A stretch of 51,548 bases of DNA from a bacterium (lineage in GTDB: Bacteria; Hydrothermota; UBA3073; JACQXS01; JAQTXJ01): the NCBI GenBank assembly GCA_028688815.1, contig JAQTXJ010000005.1, positions 1-51,548 of the forward strand, written 5' to 3'. Below, piece after piece: positions 35,781-45,864 of the stretch. Each line of letters starts with the position of its first letter. Position 1 is the first letter of the stretch. The notes under the pieces were generated by a model. The model saw only the letters and a list, made by a program, of their open reading frames with translations. It made no database searches and was not told where the DNA came from. A program made the position numbers and the translations under genes.

Positions 35781-35829
35781 AAAGAAAATTACAAAAGTAG
35801 AAATCTACTTGATGTATGTAATTTTCTTT
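35781..35829. terminator. Bidirectional hairpin between convergent genes
   Basis: A 13-bp inverted repeat (AAAGAAAATTACA with TGTAATTTTCTTT) encloses a second one (AAGTAG with CTACTT). It overlaps the last bases of the FG-GAP gene and lies just after buk, so it can fold on both transcripts. Confidence 0.6.
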
Positions 35830-37316
35830 GTTATTACAGAATTATTCCCTGCTTTTAGTGTTACAAAGTATACCCCGGCAGAGTTTTTCCCGGTGTTCCA
35901 TAAAGTTTCGTAAATTCCGGGAGGACAGTTGTTTCTCTCTAGAATTACATCTTTAATTCTGCCCGTAATATCTGTTATCTCAAGCTCAATGTTTGTTTCG
36001 TTTTTTATCTGGAACATTATTTTTGCAAAAGAGCCTTTTACAACAGACGGGAAATTTAAGTAATTTTCGTTTTTGGATTCGGTCTCTTCTATATTGCCCC
36101 CAGGACATGGATTCAGGTAAGCAAATATATGTCCACTGGAAGATGATTCCGTTAAAACTATATCAGGGCAGCTATCTCCGTCGAGATAAGATACATAAGG
36201 AAGATCAAACAGTTGGTAGTCAGTAGAAAGAGTGTGACTTGTAAAGTTTCCACTCCCATCATTCTCATACCATCTAAACCAATAACTTCGTCCTGCAACG
36301 ACGATATCCATATCCCCATCGGGCTCAAAGTCTCCAACATCAATGCCATCAATGGCAGTGCAATTTGCATCTATTGTATATCTTTGAAAACTATTTCCTC
36401 CGGTGTTTTTATACCAATAAAAAACTCCCGTTGATGCATTTCCTGACGCGATATCTATTAACCCATCGTTATTAAAATCTGCACATCTTACTCCTGCACC
36501 ACCACTACTCTGTATGTAGTTGGGAGGGCCAAGCGTATTGTCTATTATATACGGACTAAAACTTTCACTACCATTGTTTTTGTATAAAATCAATTTGCAA
36601 TTTGCTGTTGTATCAAGATTCCCATGATAACATTCAGTCACTACTATATCAAGATGTCCATCTTTGGGCACATCATTGTCAAAACAATCTATTTTCCATG
36701 CGTTACAAAATCCTATAAGATGGGGAGTGAAATTTAAATTTCCTGTATTTTCATACCAGTAAACACCGGTAGCTGTCTGAGTAGTGTAAAATCTGTTAGT
36801 GTTGACTGCCACGATTATATCTATATCTCCATCTCCTTCCATATCTCCAAATCTCATTTGCCTGAATAACCCACTTATACCGCTACTGTTAATATCTGTT
36901 GTTGTAAAAGTTCCTCCTCCACTATTTGTGTGAAGCAAGAGATATGATAACCCTGTTGCAGCCGTATTGTCATCTGTTGATACGGCATCTATAGTCCCAT
37001 TATTGTTAAGGTCAATTCCTGCTATTTCCTGGTTATAATAAGGAGAATTCCATATAAGGTTGCTTGCCGACCAAGTTTTTCCCTTGTTAGTGTTTGCATA
37101 CCAAACTGCCGTCTTACTCACTGCAACTGTTGCAAAAATATCAAGTTCGTATTTAGGGCTTGTGCCGTCTATGTTTCCAGTCCAGTCGCCATGAGGAACA
37201 TTCAATCCGCTTGCTACTGTTACCCTTGTAAAAGTTACTACCCTTGCATTAGTGGTTGTTGTGAATACTGACGAAAAGAAAATTAATGATAATAACATAC
37301 CTTTATATAATTTCAT
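35805..37316 (-). CDS. Secreted FG-GAP/VCBS-repeat protein with T9SS-type tail
   Basis: This 503-residue protein has a signal peptide (LLSLIFFSSVFTTTTNA). Its body has repeated FG-GAP/VCBS-like blades with calcium-binding-style Asp/Asn loops (DLNNNGTIDAVS, GDMEGDGDIDIIVA, DFNNDGLIDIAS, DFEPDGDMDIVVA), suggesting a seven-bladed propeller. The last ~85 residues are a FlgD-like/sorting tail (ELEITDITGRIKDVIL, then GVYFVTLKAGNNSVITKK). It is a surface protein, probably for ligand or carbohydrate binding. The tail resembles that of the pseudogene at 10456, implying a shared export route. Confidence 0.82.
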   Translation of the reverse strand: MKLYKGMLLSLIFFSSVFTTTTNARVVTFTRVTVASGLNVPHGDWTGNIDGTSPKYELDIFATVAVSKTAVWYANTNKGKTWSASNLIWNSPYYNQEIAGIDLNNNGTIDAVSTDDNTAATGLSYLLLHTNSGGGTFTTTDINSSGISGLFRQMRFGDMEGDGDIDIIVAVNTNRFYTTQTATGVYWYENTGNLNFTPHLIGFCNAWKIDCFDNDVPKDGHLDIVVTECYHGNLDTTANCKLILYKNNGSESFSPYIIDNTLGPPNYIQSSGGAGVRCADFNNDGLIDIASGNASTGVFYWYKNTGGNSFQRYTIDANCTAIDGIDVGDFEPDGDMDIVVAGRSYWFRWYENDGSGNFTSHTLSTDYQLFDLPYVSYLDGDSCPDIVLTESSSSGHIFAYLNPCPGGNIEETESKNENYLNFPSVVKGSFAKIMFQIKNETNIELEITDITGRIKDVILERNNCPPGIYETLWNTGKNSAGVYFVTLKAGNNSVITKKITYIK

Positions 37317-37405
37317 TCTTAGCCCCCATAAAAACTTATACTACTTAATATGTAAATATGTTTTAAAATTATGGTTTTGTCAAGGGGAAAAGATGATATT
37401 GTCTA

Positions 37406-38440
37406 TTATATATAGCTTTCAAGGACTACATTATCATCAAATATTTTGAACCTTACGGACTTTAGGTGGATGCTGTCTTTAATCTTTTTTATTCCAAGAT
37501 CCCCTATAACCGAGACTCCCATACCAATAAGTTTTGGCGCAATAATAAAATATACTTTATCTACTATTTTACTGGATATTGCTTGCGTAAAGACCTCTTT
37601 CCCGCCTTCTATAAGTATGCTCTGGATATTATTTTTAGCTGATTTTTGCAATAAAGAGAGTAAATCTACTTTACCTCCCGGAAATCTCCATATTTCTGCG
37701 CCCGGGATAGATTTGTTTTTATTTGTGGTAGCTATTATGCAGTTATCTCCTAATATTTTTGCATCTGTAGGTATAGACAAATTAGAAGAGAGAATAATTT
37801 TTTTGGGACTCTTACCTTTGACCAGTCTTACGGTAAGTTCCGAGTTATCATAGTTTATAGTATTGCTACCGACTAAAATGGCATCCACATTGGCTCTTAA
37901 TTGGTGCACAAATACTCTTGTTTGTGGATTACTTATCCATTCTTTGGTTTTTGTACTACCTGCTATTTTACCATCCAGAGTTATTGCTGCTTTCATTATT
38001 ATAAAGGGTAATCCCGTTCTCATATATTTTAAGTAAGTTTCATTTAATTTTTCTGCTTCTTTTTTATATTCTCCTATAACTACCTTAATTCCTGCTTTTT
38101 TTAATTCTTTAACCCCTTTTCCATTTACCCATTTAGCAGGGTCAATTATGGATGTATGAACCTCTTTAATTCCTGCTTTTATTATAGCTTTTGTGCAGGG
38201 TGGAGTCGTTCCCCAGTGACAGCAGGGCTCCAAATTTACATATAATATAGCTCCCTTAACGTCTGATTTTGCATTTTTAATGGCAACAACTTCTGCGTGA
38301 GGCGTTCCCTTGCCTTTATGATAACCCTTTCCGATTATTTTACCATTTTTTACTATAATAGCGCCTACCATAGGATTGGGGGAAGTTTTGCCTCCAAGTT
38401 TTGCAAGTTTGATTGTTTCTTGGATGTAATTTATAGGCAT
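37406..38440 (-). CDS. ribD: Riboflavin biosynthesis deaminase/reductase RibD
   Basis: This 344-residue bifunctional enzyme has an N-terminal cytidine-deaminase-like domain with the zinc motif HAE (residues 48-50) and PCCHWGTTPPC (Cys73, His75, Cys82). A C-terminal dihydrofolate-reductase-like domain begins near residue 145 (FIIMKAAITLDGKIAG). It deaminates and then reduces the pyrimidine intermediate in riboflavin synthesis. Other rib genes are absent nearby and no FMN riboswitch is visible upstream. It is the gene closest to the defence island on its left, and a remnant of pyrB lies just upstream on the same strand. Confidence 0.95.
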   Translation of the reverse strand: MPINYIQETIKLAKLGGKTSPNPMVGAIIVKNGKIIGKGYHKGKGTPHAEVVAIKNAKSDVKGAILYVNLEPCCHWGTTPPCTKAIIKAGIKEVHTSIIDPAKWVNGKGVKELKKAGIKVVIGEYKKEAEKLNETYLKYMRTGLPFIIMKAAITLDGKIAGSTKTKEWISNPQTRVFVHQLRANVDAILVGSNTINYDNSELTVRLVKGKSPKKIILSSNLSIPTDAKILGDNCIIATTNKNKSIPGAEIWRFPGGKVDLLSLLQKSAKNNIQSILIEGGKEVFTQAISSKIVDKVYFIIAPKLIGMGVSVIGDLGIKKIKDSIHLKSVRFKIFDDNVVLESYI

Positions 38441-38495
38441 TGTTTTCGGTAAGAGTTTTTATAGATAAGTTAAAAACAAGTATAATATATTAAGT

Positions 38496-38618
38496 TTATC
38501 CTACGAGTAATGCTTTCAGCAGTGCCATTCTAAGATATAGCCCGTTTTGTGCCTGTCTAAAATATGCGGCGCGCGGGTCGGTATCTACTTCTTTTCTTAT
38601 TTCGCCTGCTCTTGGAAA
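38496..38618 (-). pseudogene. pyrB: 3' remnant of aspartate carbamoyltransferase catalytic gene
   Basis: On the minus strand the frame [20 protein letters not shown], then [20 protein letters not shown], ends in TAA at 38496. This is the C-terminal ~40 residues of PyrB (the invariant DPRAAYFRQ and GLYxRMALL). Everything upstream is missing; the reading frame breaks at GGAAAG near 38614-38619, where the dinD remnant begins on the other strand. No intact pyrB is in the window. It marks the left breakpoint of the defence island. Confidence 0.85.
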
Positions 38619-38949
38619 GGATTATGAAATTTTGACGGCAGAGATTTCAAAAGCAACTTTTGGTATAACGCCCAGTCGGTATAAAAAAATCAAAGGATTA
38701 AAAAGAGAAAACCTGCGTGACCATATGGATGATTTTGAATTGATTTTTACGATGTTAGGAGAAAGAGCAACTACAGAAATTCATCGGACTGAAGATTCTC
38801 AAGGTGTGCCAAAATTAAAATCCGATGCCAAAGCAGGAGGAAAAATTGCCGGAGATGCCAGAAAAAAATTAGAAAAAAGGTTAAAAAGGTCTATTGTTTC
38901 AAAAGAAAACTATTTGAGACCACAAGCTAAGAAATTAAAAAAGAAATAA
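38614..38949 (+). pseudogene. dinD: 3' part of a DinD/Bro-N-type gene, 5' end missing
   Basis: The frame starts abruptly at the pyrB junction and reads [20 protein letters not shown], then continues to the typical C-terminal block IHRTEDSQGVPKLKSDAKAG followed by GKIAGDARKKLEKRLKRSIV. This matches the C-terminal region of DNA-damage-inducible protein D/BRO-type proteins. The N-terminal Bro-N domain is lost. The ORF track begins at an in-frame TTG (38632), an artefact of truncation. DinD-type genes are common beside type I restriction operons. A truncated protein might still be made, but no promoter or ribosome-binding site is evident. Confidence 0.7.
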
Positions 38950-39002
38950 ATCTGTCTCCTAATAACTATTATACTATTAACGAATCCCCTATTAACGATT
39001 TT

Positions 39003-39033
39003 ACTGACCACTGATCACTGACCACTGTCCACT
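39003..39033 (+). repeat. Short degenerate tandem repeat (ACTGACC/ACTGATC)
   Basis: Four imperfect units of 7-8 bp (ACTGACC, ACTGATC, ACTGACC, ACTGTCC) lie before the hsdM promoter. They could be a binding-site array or neutral slippage; no hairpin is formed. Confidence 0.6.
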
Positions 39034-39044
39034 ATTTTTTCTCC

Positions 39045-39075
39045 TTGACTTTTCCCATTCCCGTTTTAATAATAT
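39045..39075 (+). promoter_or_regulatory. Possible promoter of the type I restriction operon
   Basis: TTGACT, 19 bp, TAATAT. The spacer is longer than usual. A clear GGAGAAA ribosome-binding site lies before the hsdM ATG. Confidence 0.35.
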
Positions 39076-39104
39076 AACTTAACATTAACTAACAGGAGAA
39101 AAAT

Positions 39105-40688
39105 ATGGCTAAAACAGAAAACTCTAATGGAGCGAATCTGGGTTTTGAAGAAAAACTCTGGCAGGCGGCAGATAAGCTAAGAAGCAATATGGACGCTGCC
39201 GAGTATAAACATATTGTTCTCGGCTTAATATTCCTGAAATATATTTCAGATGCGTTCAAAGAAAGATACGATACCCTTTATAAAGAAGTCTCTATCCCTG
39301 AAAGTAAATTGTATATAAAGGAACCGGGGGAACGATACAATGAATTAAATGACCCTGACCAATATAAATCAGAGAATATATTTTATGTCCCGGAAAATGC
39401 CCGCTGGGGGTATCTCCAGAACAATGCAAAAAGACCGGATATAGGTAAAATTATTGACGATGCAATGGATGAAATAGAAAAAAATAATTCTTCTCTCAAG
39501 GGAGTATTACCAAAAAATTATGCAAGACCTTCTCTTGACACACAAAGATTGGGAGAACTTATTGACTTAATTGGGACAATCGGATTGGGAGATGAGGAAA
39601 GTAGGAGCAAGGATATTCTCGGCAGAGTATATGAATATTTTATCGGACAATTTGCAGATGCTGAAGGGAAAAGAGGGGGGCAATTCTATACTCCTCGTTC
39701 AATTGTTCAGTTGCTTGTTTCTATACTTGAACCCTATAAAGGGAGAGTTTTTGACCCTTGTTGTGGTTCCGGTGGTATGTTTGTGCAGAGTGAAAAATTT
39801 GTTGAAGCTCACGGTGGAAGAATAGGAGATATTTCTATTTATGGGCAGGAATCCAATCAAACCACCTGGCGACTTTGTAAAATGAATTTAGCTATCAGGG
39901 GAATTGATGCAAATATTCAATGGAACAATGAAGGTAGTTTTCTTAATGATGCTCATAGAGAGTTAAGGGCAGACTTTGTTATCGCCAATCCACCATTTAA
40001 TGACAGTGCTTGGAAAGGGGAGATGGTGCGAGAAGATATAAGATGGAAATATGGAACACCCCCAACAGGGAATGCAAACTTTGCATGGGTGCAACACTTT
40101 ATTCATCATTTAGCTCCTATGGGAATGACTGGATTTGTTTTAGCAAACGGCTCAATGTCATCTAATACTTCCAACGAAGGAGAAATAAGAAAAAACATAA
40201 TAGAAGCTGATTTGGTTGATTGTATGGTTGCATTACCATCGCAATTGTTTTATAATACAATGATACCTGCTTGTCTCTGGTTTATTGCAAGAGATAAGAA
40301 AAACCACAAGTTCAGAGACAGAAGAGGCGAAACCCTATTTATAGATGCAAGAAAAATGGGTATAATGGCTGACAGAAGACATAGAGAACTACCAGAAAAG
40401 GAAATACAAAAAATTTCAGATATTTATCACAAATGGAGAGGTGAAGGCGAAACTTACGAAGATGTTCCCGGCTTCTGCAAATCCGTAACATTAGAAAAAA
40501 TAAGAGAACACAAATGGATTTTAACTCCAGGCAGTTATGTTGGAGCGGAAGAAGAGGAAGAAGATACAGAACTATTTGATGACAAAATGAAAGAATTAAC
40601 CTCGGAGTTCGCGAAACAGATGAAACAGGAACAAAAACTGGATGAAGAGATAAAGCAGAATTTAAAGGGATTAGGGTATGAAATATAA
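39105..40688 (+). CDS. hsdM: Type I restriction-modification DNA methyltransferase, HsdM
   Basis: This 527-residue N6-adenine methyltransferase has an N-terminal HsdM domain ([20 protein letters not shown]), then the SAM-binding motif [11 protein letters not shown] and the catalytic NPPF motif ([12 protein letters not shown]). It modifies host DNA at sites chosen by HsdS and is also required for restriction. It heads the operon hsdM, hepT-like, mntA-hsdS fusion, hsdR. A 24-bp gap separates it from the HEPN gene. Confidence 0.97.
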   Translation: MAKTENSNGANLGFEEKLWQAADKLRSNMDAAEYKHIVLGLIFLKYISDAFKERYDTLYKEVSIPESKLYIKEPGERYNELNDPDQYKSENIFYVPENARWGYLQNNAKRPDIGKIIDDAMDEIEKNNSSLKGVLPKNYARPSLDTQRLGELIDLIGTIGLGDEESRSKDILGRVYEYFIGQFADAEGKRGGQFYTPRSIVQLLVSILEPYKGRVFDPCCGSGGMFVQSEKFVEAHGGRIGDISIYGQESNQTTWRLCKMNLAIRGIDANIQWNNEGSFLNDAHRELRADFVIANPPFNDSAWKGEMVREDIRWKYGTPPTGNANFAWVQHFIHHLAPMGMTGFVLANGSMSSNTSNEGEIRKNIIEADLVDCMVALPSQLFYNTMIPACLWFIARDKKNHKFRDRRGETLFIDARKMGIMADRRHRELPEKEIQKISDIYHKWRGEGETYEDVPGFCKSVTLEKIREHKWILTPGSYVGAEEEEEDTELFDDKMKELTSEFAKQMKQEQKLDEEIKQNLKGLGYEI

Positions 40689-40712
40689 TAAAATTGTACT
40701 TGAGGAGGCAAT

Positions 40713-41132
40713 ATGACACTGGATTTGAGCAGTTTACAAAAAGCAGTTAGTTCTCTTGAGCGGGCAATAAAAGTTGCTTCTTCTCAAATTACAGGAGAAG
40801 TTGATACAGATTATGAAGAGGTTATTCGTGCCGGTGTCATTCAGAGTTTTGAGTTTACCTACGAGGTATGTTGGAAATTTATGAAACGATGGCTGGAAAA
40901 TAATTTTGGTAATGACACTGTTGATGGGTTATCCAAAAAAGAATTATTCAGAGTTGCTGCCGAAAGTCAACTTATAAAAGACGTTGAAGTTTGGATAGGG
41001 TACCACGAAGCAAGAAATAAGACCTCGCATATTTATGATGAAGATAAGGCTAAAGATGTATATGATGCGGCAGTCCAATTCATAAATGAAGCAAAAGATT
41101 TACTTGAAGTCTTAAAAGCTAAAAATGATTGA
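40713..41132 (+). CDS. HepT-type HEPN protein (nucleotidyltransferase partner)
   Basis: This 139-residue all-helical protein of the HI0074/HepT group starts LSSLQKAVSSLERAIKVA. It carries the HEPN RNase motif RX4HXY as RNKTSHIY (Arg101, His106, Tyr108). In the characterised HepT/MntA system, HepT is an RNase toxin and MntA neutralises it by adding AMP to this Tyr. Here the toxin-like gene lies inside a type I restriction operon and overlaps the next gene by 8 bp, so the two are translationally coupled. All catalytic residues are intact, so it is probably active unless modified. Confidence 0.88.
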   Translation: MTLDLSSLQKAVSSLERAIKVASSQITGEVDTDYEEVIRAGVIQSFEFTYEVCWKFMKRWLENNFGNDTVDGLSKKELFRVAAESQLIKDVEVWIGYHEARNKTSHIYDEDKAKDVYDAAVQFINEAKDLLEVLKAKND

Positions 41133-42699
41133 TGTTTCCCCATTTCATCTGGCAATAATTAAAAATATATTCCATAAGTATGTTCCAAAATATGAAGTTC
41201 GTGCATTTGGTTCACGCGTAACATGGACAGCAAAAGACTACTCAGACCTTGATTTGGTGATCCTCGGAAAAGCAAAAATTCCTGATAAAATATTTCTTAA
41301 TCTCAAGGAGGCTTTTCAGGAATCCAATCTTCCGTTTAGGGTAGACGTGCTTGACTGGCAGAGAATCTCGCCGGAATTCAGAACAAACATTGAGAAACAA
41401 TATGAAGTAATTCAAAAATCAATAGAGGGAAAATCAAATGAAGTAGGGATACTTTCTGAAGATTGGGAAGAAGTAGGAAATTATTTAGAAATAGTAAAAA
41501 GCAATATTAATCCATCCCAATCTGAAAAATATTATCATTATAGCATCCCTGCATACGATAATAATAAAACTCCAGAATTTCAAATGGGCTCTGAAATAAA
41601 AAGCAATAAGACTAAAGTTTATTCCAATACGATTTTAGTTTCAAAATTGAATCCACGATTTAATCGTGTATGGGAAATAAAAGAATGTGATAATAATTCT
41701 ATTTGCTCAACAGAATTTGTAGAGTTGAAATTTAAAAGAAAAGATGATGAAGTGTTGATTGATTATTTCACGGCATTATTTAATACGTCAAACTTTATTA
41801 ATTATCTTACAGCTAACGTTAAAGGTACCAGTAGCAGCCACCAAAGAGTATCTCCGGAAGATATATTGAGATTTAATTTCAACAAGATATCAATAGACGA
41901 TAAAATTATAATTGGTAAATTATATTCAGAGTTTTCTTTAAAAATAGAACTTAACCAGCAGATGAATAAAACGCTTGAAGCAATCGGGCAGGCAATTTTC
42001 AAACATTGGTTCATTGACTTTGAATTCCCCTTCGATTTCGATCAGGGGAGGTCCGATAATAATGGCAAACCCTATAAATCCTCCGGCGGTCAGATGGTTG
42101 ATTCTGAACTTGGTAAAATACCGAAAGGGTGGAGAGTTGCAAAACTTGGAGATATATTAGATAATATTAAAAACCCACTAAAACCGGGCGAGCATTTAAA
42201 AAACAGAAAATATGTTCCTATTGATAATCTTCCTATGCGAAAAATAGGACTGGATTCTTATTTGCCATATATTGAGGCAAAAAGTAGTCTAGTTGCATTT
42301 GAAAAAGATGACATTTTATTAGGTGCAATGAGAGTTTATTTTCATAGGGTTAATTTATCTCCCTTTGCAGGTATCACAAGGACAACAATTTTTGTATTAA
42401 GACCAAAAAATAAAGAATTTTTGAGCTACTCTTTATTTTTGTTAAGTCAAGATTCTACAATTGATTATGCAAATTCACATTCGAAAGGCACTACTATGCC
42501 TTATGCAGTATGGGATGGGTCTTTGTCAGAAATGGCAGTAATAATTCCCGAAGAGACAATAATAAAGAAATTTAATGAGCTTTTCTATCCTTTATTGGAG
42601 AAGATAAGAGACGCTCTATTTGAGCAAACAACTCTTTCTCAAATCCGTGATTCTTTATTGCCAAAACTTATGTCGGGGAAGATAAGAGTAAAAATATAG
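41125..42699 (+). CDS. MntA-type nucleotidyltransferase fused to HsdS specificity subunit
   Basis: This is one uninterrupted 524-residue frame. Residues ~1-100 are a minimal nucleotidyltransferase with GSX10DXD (Gly29-Ser30, Asp41, Asp43 in [16 protein letters not shown]) and a third acidic position in FRVDVLD, ending in EKQYEVIQ as free-standing MntA/HI0073 proteins do. Residues ~110-520 are a full type I specificity subunit. It has target-recognition domain 1, the conserved helix [20 protein letters not shown], target domain 2 starting near [15 protein letters not shown], and the C-terminal helix ending [13 protein letters not shown]. The overlap with the HEPN gene and the 2-bp gap to hsdR place it in the operon. 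The fusion would tether the AMP-transferring antitoxin to the methylase/restriction complex. I know no characterised example; the role is inferred. Confidence 0.87.
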   Translation: MIDVSPFHLAIIKNIFHKYVPKYEVRAFGSRVTWTAKDYSDLDLVILGKAKIPDKIFLNLKEAFQESNLPFRVDVLDWQRISPEFRTNIEKQYEVIQKSIEGKSNEVGILSEDWEEVGNYLEIVKSNINPSQSEKYYHYSIPAYDNNKTPEFQMGSEIKSNKTKVYSNTILVSKLNPRFNRVWEIKECDNNSICSTEFVELKFKRKDDEVLIDYFTALFNTSNFINYLTANVKGTSSSHQRVSPEDILRFNFNKISIDDKIIIGKLYSEFSLKIELNQQMNKTLEAIGQAIFKHWFIDFEFPFDFDQGRSDNNGKPYKSSGGQMVDSELGKIPKGWRVAKLGDILDNIKNPLKPGEHLKNRKYVPIDNLPMRKIGLDSYLPYIEAKSSLVAFEKDDILLGAMRVYFHRVNLSPFAGITRTTIFVLRPKNKEFLSYSLFLLSQDSTIDYANSHSKGTTMPYAVWDGSLSEMAVIIPEETIIKKFNELFYPLLEKIRDALFEQTTLSQIRDSLLPKLMSGKIRVKI

Positions 42700-42701
42700 A
42701 A

Positions 42702-45700
42702 ATGCCACACATCCTAACCGAATCAGAAGTTGAGCAAGCGGCCCTGGAGATACTATTAGAATTAGGGTATAAAATACTCTACGGACCTGACATTGCACCA
42801 GAGCCTGATGGTAAAACCCCGGAAAGACAAAGCTATTCCGATATTGTTCTTGTTGACCGTTTAAAAGATGCAATTAATAAACTTAACCCCAATATCCCAC
42901 AGGAAGCCAAAGAAGAAGCCCTTAAGAAAATCCTGCGAAATGAAAGCCCAAACCTTATTACTAATAACCAGCAGTTCCATAAAATATTAGTTAATGGTCT
43001 GGATATTGATTACAGAAAAGATGACAGAATAATTAATGACAAAGTCTGGCTCTTTGATTTTAAGGAGATAAACAATAACGAATTTCTTGCAGTAAACCAG
43101 TTTACAATCATAGAAAATAATAACAATAGAAGACCTGATATAATCCTGTTTGTTAATGGCTTGCCTCTTACAGTTATAGAACTCAAAAACCCTGCCGACG
43201 AAAATGCTACAATAAAAACTGCTTTTAACCAGCTCCAAACTTATAAACACCAGATTCCATCACTGTTCAATTATAATGAGATTCTTGTCATTAGTGATGG
43301 AACAGATGCAAGAGCGGGCACTATAACTTCAAACTGGGAGCGATTTCTCCCATGGAAAACAATAGAAGGCACAGAGCTTGCTTCTTCAATAACACCTCAA
43401 ATTGAAGTCCTTTTCAAGGGAATGTTTGATAAGAAAGTTCTGCTTGATTTAATAAGACATTTTGTCGTATTCCAACGAGAAACAGATAGCAGGGAAAACG
43501 TTACTACCCTGTCCAAGAAAATATCCGCATATCATCAATATTATGCAGTAAATAAAGCAATAGAAACTACAATAAAGGCAACTAAGGGCGACAAACGATG
43601 CGGTGTAGTCTGGCATACCCAGGGGTCAGGCAAAAGCCTTATTATGGTGTTTTATACGGGCAAACTTGTCCTTTCTATGGACAATCCTACCATTGTTGTG
43701 TTGACTGACAGAAATGACCTTGATGACCAGTTATTTGATACTTTTGGCAGTTGCAATGAAATCCTAAGACAAGAACCGGTCCAGGCGGATACGAGAGAAA
43801 AATTAAAAGAGTATCTTCAAGTAGCTTCCGGTGGTATTGTATTTACGACAATCCAGAAATTCTTTCCTGAAATAAAAGGAGATAAATACCCCTTACTCTC
43901 CGATAGACGAAACATTATTGTAATAGCAGATGAAGCCCACAGAAGTCAGTATGATTTTATTGACGGGTTTGCAAGACATATGAGAGATGCTCTTCCGAAT
44001 GCTTCTTTTATTGGATTTACAGGAACACCTATTGAAAAGACAGACAGGAATACGATTGCGGTATTCGGAGATTATATTGACATTTATGATATAGAACAGG
44101 CGGTTGATGATGGTGCAACTGTCAGAATATATTATGAAAGCAGACTCGCAAAACTTGACCTCAAAGAAGAAGAAAAGCCCAAGATAGACCCTGAGTTTGA
44201 AGAAGTAACTGAGGGTGAAGAAATAGAGAAAAAAGAAAAATTGAAAACCAGATGGGCAAGATTAGAAGCAATTGTTGGCTCAGAAGAAAGAGTCAAACAA
44301 ATTGCGCAGGATATTGTGAGGCATTTTGAAGAACGACTGACAGCCATTGACGGTAAAGCTATGATTGTTTGTATGAGCAGAAGAATATGCGTGGATTTAC
44401 ATAATGAAATTGTAAAATTGAAACCCGAATGGTATCACAAAAATGATGATAAGGGAAAGATAAAAGTTATAATGACTGGTTCAGTAAGCGACCCTGTTGA
44501 ATGGCAGGAACATATTAGAACTAAACAAAGACGACGGGAACTTGGAGATAGAATGAGAGACCCTGATGAGCCGCTTAAAATAGCTATAGTCAGAGATATG
44601 TGGCTTACGGGTTTTGATGTCCCGTGTTTACATACTATGTATATTGACAAACCTATGAAGGGACACGGCTTAATGCAGGCAATAGCAAGAGTAAACAGAG
44701 TTTTTAGGGATAAACCGGGTGGACTTATCGTAGATTATCTCGGGATTGCGGATGATTTGAAGAACGCACTGTCGGAATATACGGGGAGCGGTGGGAAAGG
44801 GAAACCGACTTTTGACCAGAAAGAAGCGGTTGCAATAATGCTTGAGAAATACGAAATTATATGCTCTATGTATAAGGGCTTTGATTACAAGAGAGTTTTT
44901 ACCGCATCCATTAAAGATAAACTTTCAATTATGATGCAGGCGGCAGAACATATTTTGAAACCAGGAGAAGATTCCAAACAGAAATATTTATCATACGTTA
45001 CTCAATTATCACAGGCTTTTGCGCTTTCCGTGCCGGATGAAGAGGCTTTAAGGATTCGGGATGATGTAGGATTCTTTCAGGCAGTTCGTTCACATATTGC
45101 TAAATTTGACATAACAAGAGGCAAGACAGAAGAAGATTTGGATTCGGCAATAAAACAAATAATTTCTAAAGCAGTAGTTACGGATAAAATTATTGATATA
45201 TTTGCGGCAGCAGGATTAAAGAGACCTGATATTTCAATACTTTCAGATGAGTTCCTTGCAGAAGTAAAAGGTATGACGCATAAAAGCCTTGCGGTTGAGT
45301 TATTGAAGAAACTCTTAAGTGATGAAATCAAAACAAGGGCAAGGAAAAACTTAATTCAGGGACGTTCTTTTGCTGAAATGCTGGAAAATACAATTAAAAA
45401 GTATAGAAATAAAGCTATTGAAACTGCAATGGTATTGGAAGAATTAATTGAATTGGCAAAGGAAATGCGGGAAGCGAATAAAAGAGGGGAAGGCTTAAAA
45501 CTCAGTGAAGATGAGCTTGCTTTTTATGATGCATTGGAAGTAAATGACAGCGCAGTTAAAGTGTTAGGAGATGAAACATTAAGAACTATCGCCAGAGAGC
45601 TTGTTGTTACTGTGAAAAATAATGTTTCTATAGACTGGACATTAAGGGAAAGTATTCAGGCAAAAATGAGAGTTATGGTCAAAAGAGTTTTAAGAAATTA

Positions 45701-45797
45701 CGGATATCCGCCGGACAAACAAGCAAAGGCTACTGATACGGTTTTGGAACAGGCGAAACTAATATGTAAAGATATAGTTGAACAGGGTGGAGAATAA
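42702..45797 (+). CDS. hsdR: Type I restriction enzyme R subunit, HsdR
   Basis: This 1031-residue protein begins with the RecB-type nuclease domain ([20 protein letters not shown], the PD-ExK core). The superfamily 2 motor follows, with Walker [17 protein letters not shown] box [23 protein letters not shown] and the helicase C-terminal motif [14 protein letters not shown]. It translocates DNA and cuts unmethylated molecules at a distance. The length is normal and the frame intact. It begins 2 bp after the fusion gene. Confidence 0.97.
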   Translation: MPHILTESEVEQAALEILLELGYKILYGPDIAPEPDGKTPERQSYSDIVLVDRLKDAINKLNPNIPQEAKEEALKKILRNESPNLITNNQQFHKILVNGLDIDYRKDDRIINDKVWLFDFKEINNNEFLAVNQFTIIENNNNRRPDIILFVNGLPLTVIELKNPADENATIKTAFNQLQTYKHQIPSLFNYNEILVISDGTDARAGTITSNWERFLPWKTIEGTELASSITPQIEVLFKGMFDKKVLLDLIRHFVVFQRETDSRENVTTLSKKISAYHQYYAVNKAIETTIKATKGDKRCGVVWHTQGSGKSLIMVFYTGKLVLSMDNPTIVVLTDRNDLDDQLFDTFGSCNEILRQEPVQADTREKLKEYLQVASGGIVFTTIQKFFPEIKGDKYPLLSDRRNIIVIADEAHRSQYDFIDGFARHMRDALPNASFIGFTGTPIEKTDRNTIAVFGDYIDIYDIEQAVDDGATVRIYYESRLAKLDLKEEEKPKIDPEFEEVTEGEEIEKKEKLKTRWARLEAIVGSEERVKQIAQDIVRHFEERLTAIDGKAMIVCMSRRICVDLHNEIVKLKPEWYHKNDDKGKIKVIMTGSVSDPVEWQEHIRTKQRRRELGDRMRDPDEPLKIAIVRDMWLTGFDVPCLHTMYIDKPMKGHGLMQAIARVNRVFRDKPGGLIVDYLGIADDLKNALSEYTGSGGKGKPTFDQKEAVAIMLEKYEIICSMYKGFDYKRVFTASIKDKLSIMMQAAEHILKPGEDSKQKYLSYVTQLSQAFALSVPDEEALRIRDDVGFFQAVRSHIAKFDITRGKTEEDLDSAIKQIISKAVVTDKIIDIFAAAGLKRPDISILSDEFLAEVKGMTHKSLAVELLKKLLSDEIKTRARKNLIQGRSFAEMLENTIKKYRNKAIETAMVLEELIELAKEMREANKRGEGLKLSEDELAFYDALEVNDSAVKVLGDETLRTIARELVVTVKNNVSIDWTLRESIQAKMRVMVKRVLRNYGYPPDKQAKATDTVLEQAKLICKDIVEQGGE

Positions 45798-45811
45798 TTA
45801 TAACTACTTAT

Positions 45812-45864
45812 ATGAATTTACAAGACAAAACTATTAAGAAATTACGATATTTGATAAATGACGG
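45812..45864 (+). repeat. Truncated copy of the abortive-infection gene 5' end
   Basis: The first ~53 bp (starting ATGAATTTACAAGACAAAAC) match the start of the gene at 47795 with about four mismatches. After this the similarity ends and the frame closes at 45892 (26 codons). The ydeI ATG at 45858 lies inside it in another frame. It is the relic of a duplication or an insertion that separated the original gene from its start. Confidence 0.85.

Noticed and set aside
38441-38500. FMN riboswitch upstream of ribD
   Set aside because: The region holds the pyrB tail; none of the conserved riboswitch segments is present.
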